A program made the translations under genes and the position numbers. Positions 62,596-64,000 of a stretch of DNA of 64,000 nucleotides are shown in pieces. The notes beneath the pieces were generated by a model. The model had not been told where the DNA came from. It worked only from the letters and a program-made list of their open reading frames with translations, and made no database searches. The stretch is from Erysipelothrix sp. HDW6C. Lineage in GTDB: Bacteria > Bacillota_I > Bacilli_A > Erysipelotrichales > Erysipelotrichaceae. Position 1 is the stretch's first letter. Every line of letters begins with the position of its first letter. The stretch covers positions 1,178,001-1,242,000 of the forward strand of contig NZ_CP049861.1 of NCBI RefSeq assembly GCF_011299615.1, written 5' to 3'.

Positions 62596-64000
62596 AATGA
62601 GTGAATTTGAAATGCTCGTACGTAATGATCAATTGGATCATTTATTGGTTTCACTGCAACGCTATGGGAATGTGATGTTTGACCAAAAAGTGGAAGAAAT
62701 TGGAAACTTTAAACACATAACCCGATCATTTGATCGTGAGAGCAATACAGCAAAGCAGGAACACATTCAATCGATATTAAAACGTTTAAGTTCTATAAAG
62801 AAACAGGAAGGCCCGAAGAAGGGTCAAATGTTTGATAAATTAAATCTACAAACAATGACGTATGATGAAATGGAATCGATTGTAAAAGAAACAGATTTAG
62901 ACAGTATTCTCAACATGTATGCTGAGTTCTATGAAAGTGAATCTCATTTTGTGGAGTCATTCAAAATGCACATGCCGTGGGAAGTTGAAACATTCACGAG
63001 TGATGCACTTCTGAGCCTCGATGGGGTCCGTCCGATAATAGGGAAGGTACCATCAAAATATACCCACCGCCTCGTTCACGAACTCGAAGGGTTAGAGGAT
63101 GTATATTTTATGTACCAACCGGATACAATGGATGAATCGATTTTTGTAATCATTCCGACACCGAAGCGTCGGGAAAATGTTGAAGTATTAATTGAAAAGT
63201 ATGAAATGGAATCTCGCTCCTCTGTATCACTACATATTGAGGATAAAGTTGTGATGATGCGCTATTTCTTATCGCAAATGATTGATAAACGACTGAACAT
63301 TGGTGATCGCTTATCTCGCATTGGCTTGTATCAGGAAATACTTAAAGCACATTACGAATCCTTGCGAAATGAGGCATTACGTGAATCAATGTGTGAGAAT
63401 TTCATTGCTTCTGAGCATGTGACTTATTTAAAAGGTTGGATTATGACAGATCAGGTTGCTGAGTTCTCGTCAATTGTTAATGAAGCAACAGATGGTGTAT
63501 TTGACTTGGAAATTATTGCAGCTCCACTTCATTCACCGGATATCCCAATTAAGTTAAAGAATAATCGTTTTGCGCGAGCATTCGAGCCCATTACAAATAT
63601 GTATTCGCAACCGCGTTATGATGAATTGGACCCAACACCTATTTTTGCACCATTCTATGCATTCTTTTTTGGGATGATGCTTGCTGATGTAGGATATGGA
63701 CTTATCATGGGGGTTGTCATGTTTGCGGCGCTCAAACTTCTAAATCTAAAACCTTCAACGCGTGATATGCTTCGACTCCTCTTGTATGTCAGCGTACCAA
63801 CGATGTTTTGGGGGATCATTTATGGATCATTCTTTGGTGGCATGATTCCTTTAACTCCAATCATTGACATCAACAATCAATTCAATCATGTCTTGGTCAT
63901 GGCACTGGGATTTGGAATCATTCATTTGTTTGTTGGACTTGGTGTTAAAGGATATATTTACTTTAGAGATTATAAGAAACGTTACATAATTTACGATGTT
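62582..64000 (+). CDS. ntpI: V-type ATPase subunit I (NtpI), 3' end outside window
   Basis: 473 codons are visible from ATG at 62582 (MAIVKMSEFEMLV), and the frame is still open at the window end. The N-terminal ~350 residues are the cytosolic arm that binds the peripheral stalks. The membrane part then begins with PIFAPFYAFFFGMMLADVGYG, the family's most conserved motif, followed by FWGIIYGSFFGG. Subunit I forms the ion half-channel (H+ or Na+) next to the rotor ring. GTAGAGGAGG lies upstream. The rest of the operon should follow. Confidence 0.93.
   Translation, partial: MAIVKMSEFEMLVRNDQLDHLLVSLQRYGNVMFDQKVEEIGNFKHITRSFDRESNTAKQEHIQSILKRLSSIKKQEGPKKGQMFDKLNLQTMTYDEMESIVKETDLDSILNMYAEFYESESHFVESFKMHMPWEVETFTSDALLSLDGVRPIIGKVPSKYTHRLVHELEGLEDVYFMYQPDTMDESIFVIIPTPKRRENVEVLIEKYEMESRSSVSLHIEDKVVMMRYFLSQMIDKRLNIGDRLSRIGLYQEILKAHYESLRNEALRESMCENFIASEHVTYLKGWIMTDQVAEFSSIVNEATDGVFDLEIIAAPLHSPDIPIKLKNNRFARAFEPITNMYSQPRYDELDPTPIFAPFYAFFFGMMLADVGYGLIMGVVMFAALKLLNLKPSTRDMLRLLLYVSVPTMFWGIIYGSFFGGMIPLTPIIDINNQFNHVLVMALGFGIIHLFVGLGVKGYIYFRDYKKRYIIYDV

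Overview
The window comes from an AT-rich Gram-positive bacterium (Firmicutes sensu lato). Evidence: AAGGAGG-type ribosome binding sites, a str/S10/spc/alpha ribosomal superoperon in Firmicutes order, an LPxTG wall-anchored giant protein, WxL surface proteins, an ECF transporter core next to truA-rplM-rpsI, and both fructose/lactose-like and mannose-family PTS genes. The lack of rpmD (L30), the cysteine-free S14 inside the spc cluster and the general protein flavour suggest an Erysipelotrichia (Erysipelothrix-like) genome. That assignment is inference from memory, not a search result.

Layout. 1-2,900: end of an FtsX-type ABC permease, an effector-binding-domain protein, then a minus-strand tRNA region in which an Asp-Gly tRNA pair occurs twice around a small DUF4440-like gene, with a Ser tRNA at the head. 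2,990-5,240: thermonuclease, AI-2E/PerM-family protein and a hypothetical membrane protein. 5,270-9,750: str operon (rpsL-rpsG-fusA-tuf). 9,960-24,410: S10-spc-alpha operon from rpsJ to rplQ. 24,420-31,790: an accessory stretch between rplQ and the ECF genes: PTS EIIC, MupG-like 6-phosphomuramidase, amino-sugar kinase (probable muropeptide salvage), HAD phosphatase, a long structured leader with an RNHCP zinc-finger gene, small membrane proteins, peptidase T. 31,800-35,990: ecfA1-ecfA2-ecfT-truA-rplM-rpsI. 36,000-36,680: HD-domain protein.

36,800-48,400: two identical tRNA-Ile/tRNA-Ala pairs, each with the same type of promoter and its own terminator, bracket an 11-kb block holding a three-gene WxL surface locus and a five-gene oligopeptide transporter operon with palindromic operators. 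48,660-53,670: AIM24-family protein, then an RpiR regulator and a mannose-family PTS with a fused EIIC-EIID and a NanE epimerase (amino-sugar uptake, probably N-acetylmannosamine or a relative). 53,680-54,860: minus-strand DUF998-like membrane protein. 55,230-61,490: a 2,085-residue LPxTG surface protein. 61,600-64,000: TetR regulator with its operator on its own promoter, followed directly by the start of a V-type ATPase operon (ntpF, ntpI; cut by the window end).

The most interesting items are the riboswitch-like leader before the RNHCP gene (29,234-29,513), the tRNA-bracketed island, the operator cluster of the opp operon, the EIIC-EIID fusion, and the OppF-like ATPase with a large inserted domain. 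No rRNA gene, CRISPR array or complete insertion sequence was seen.
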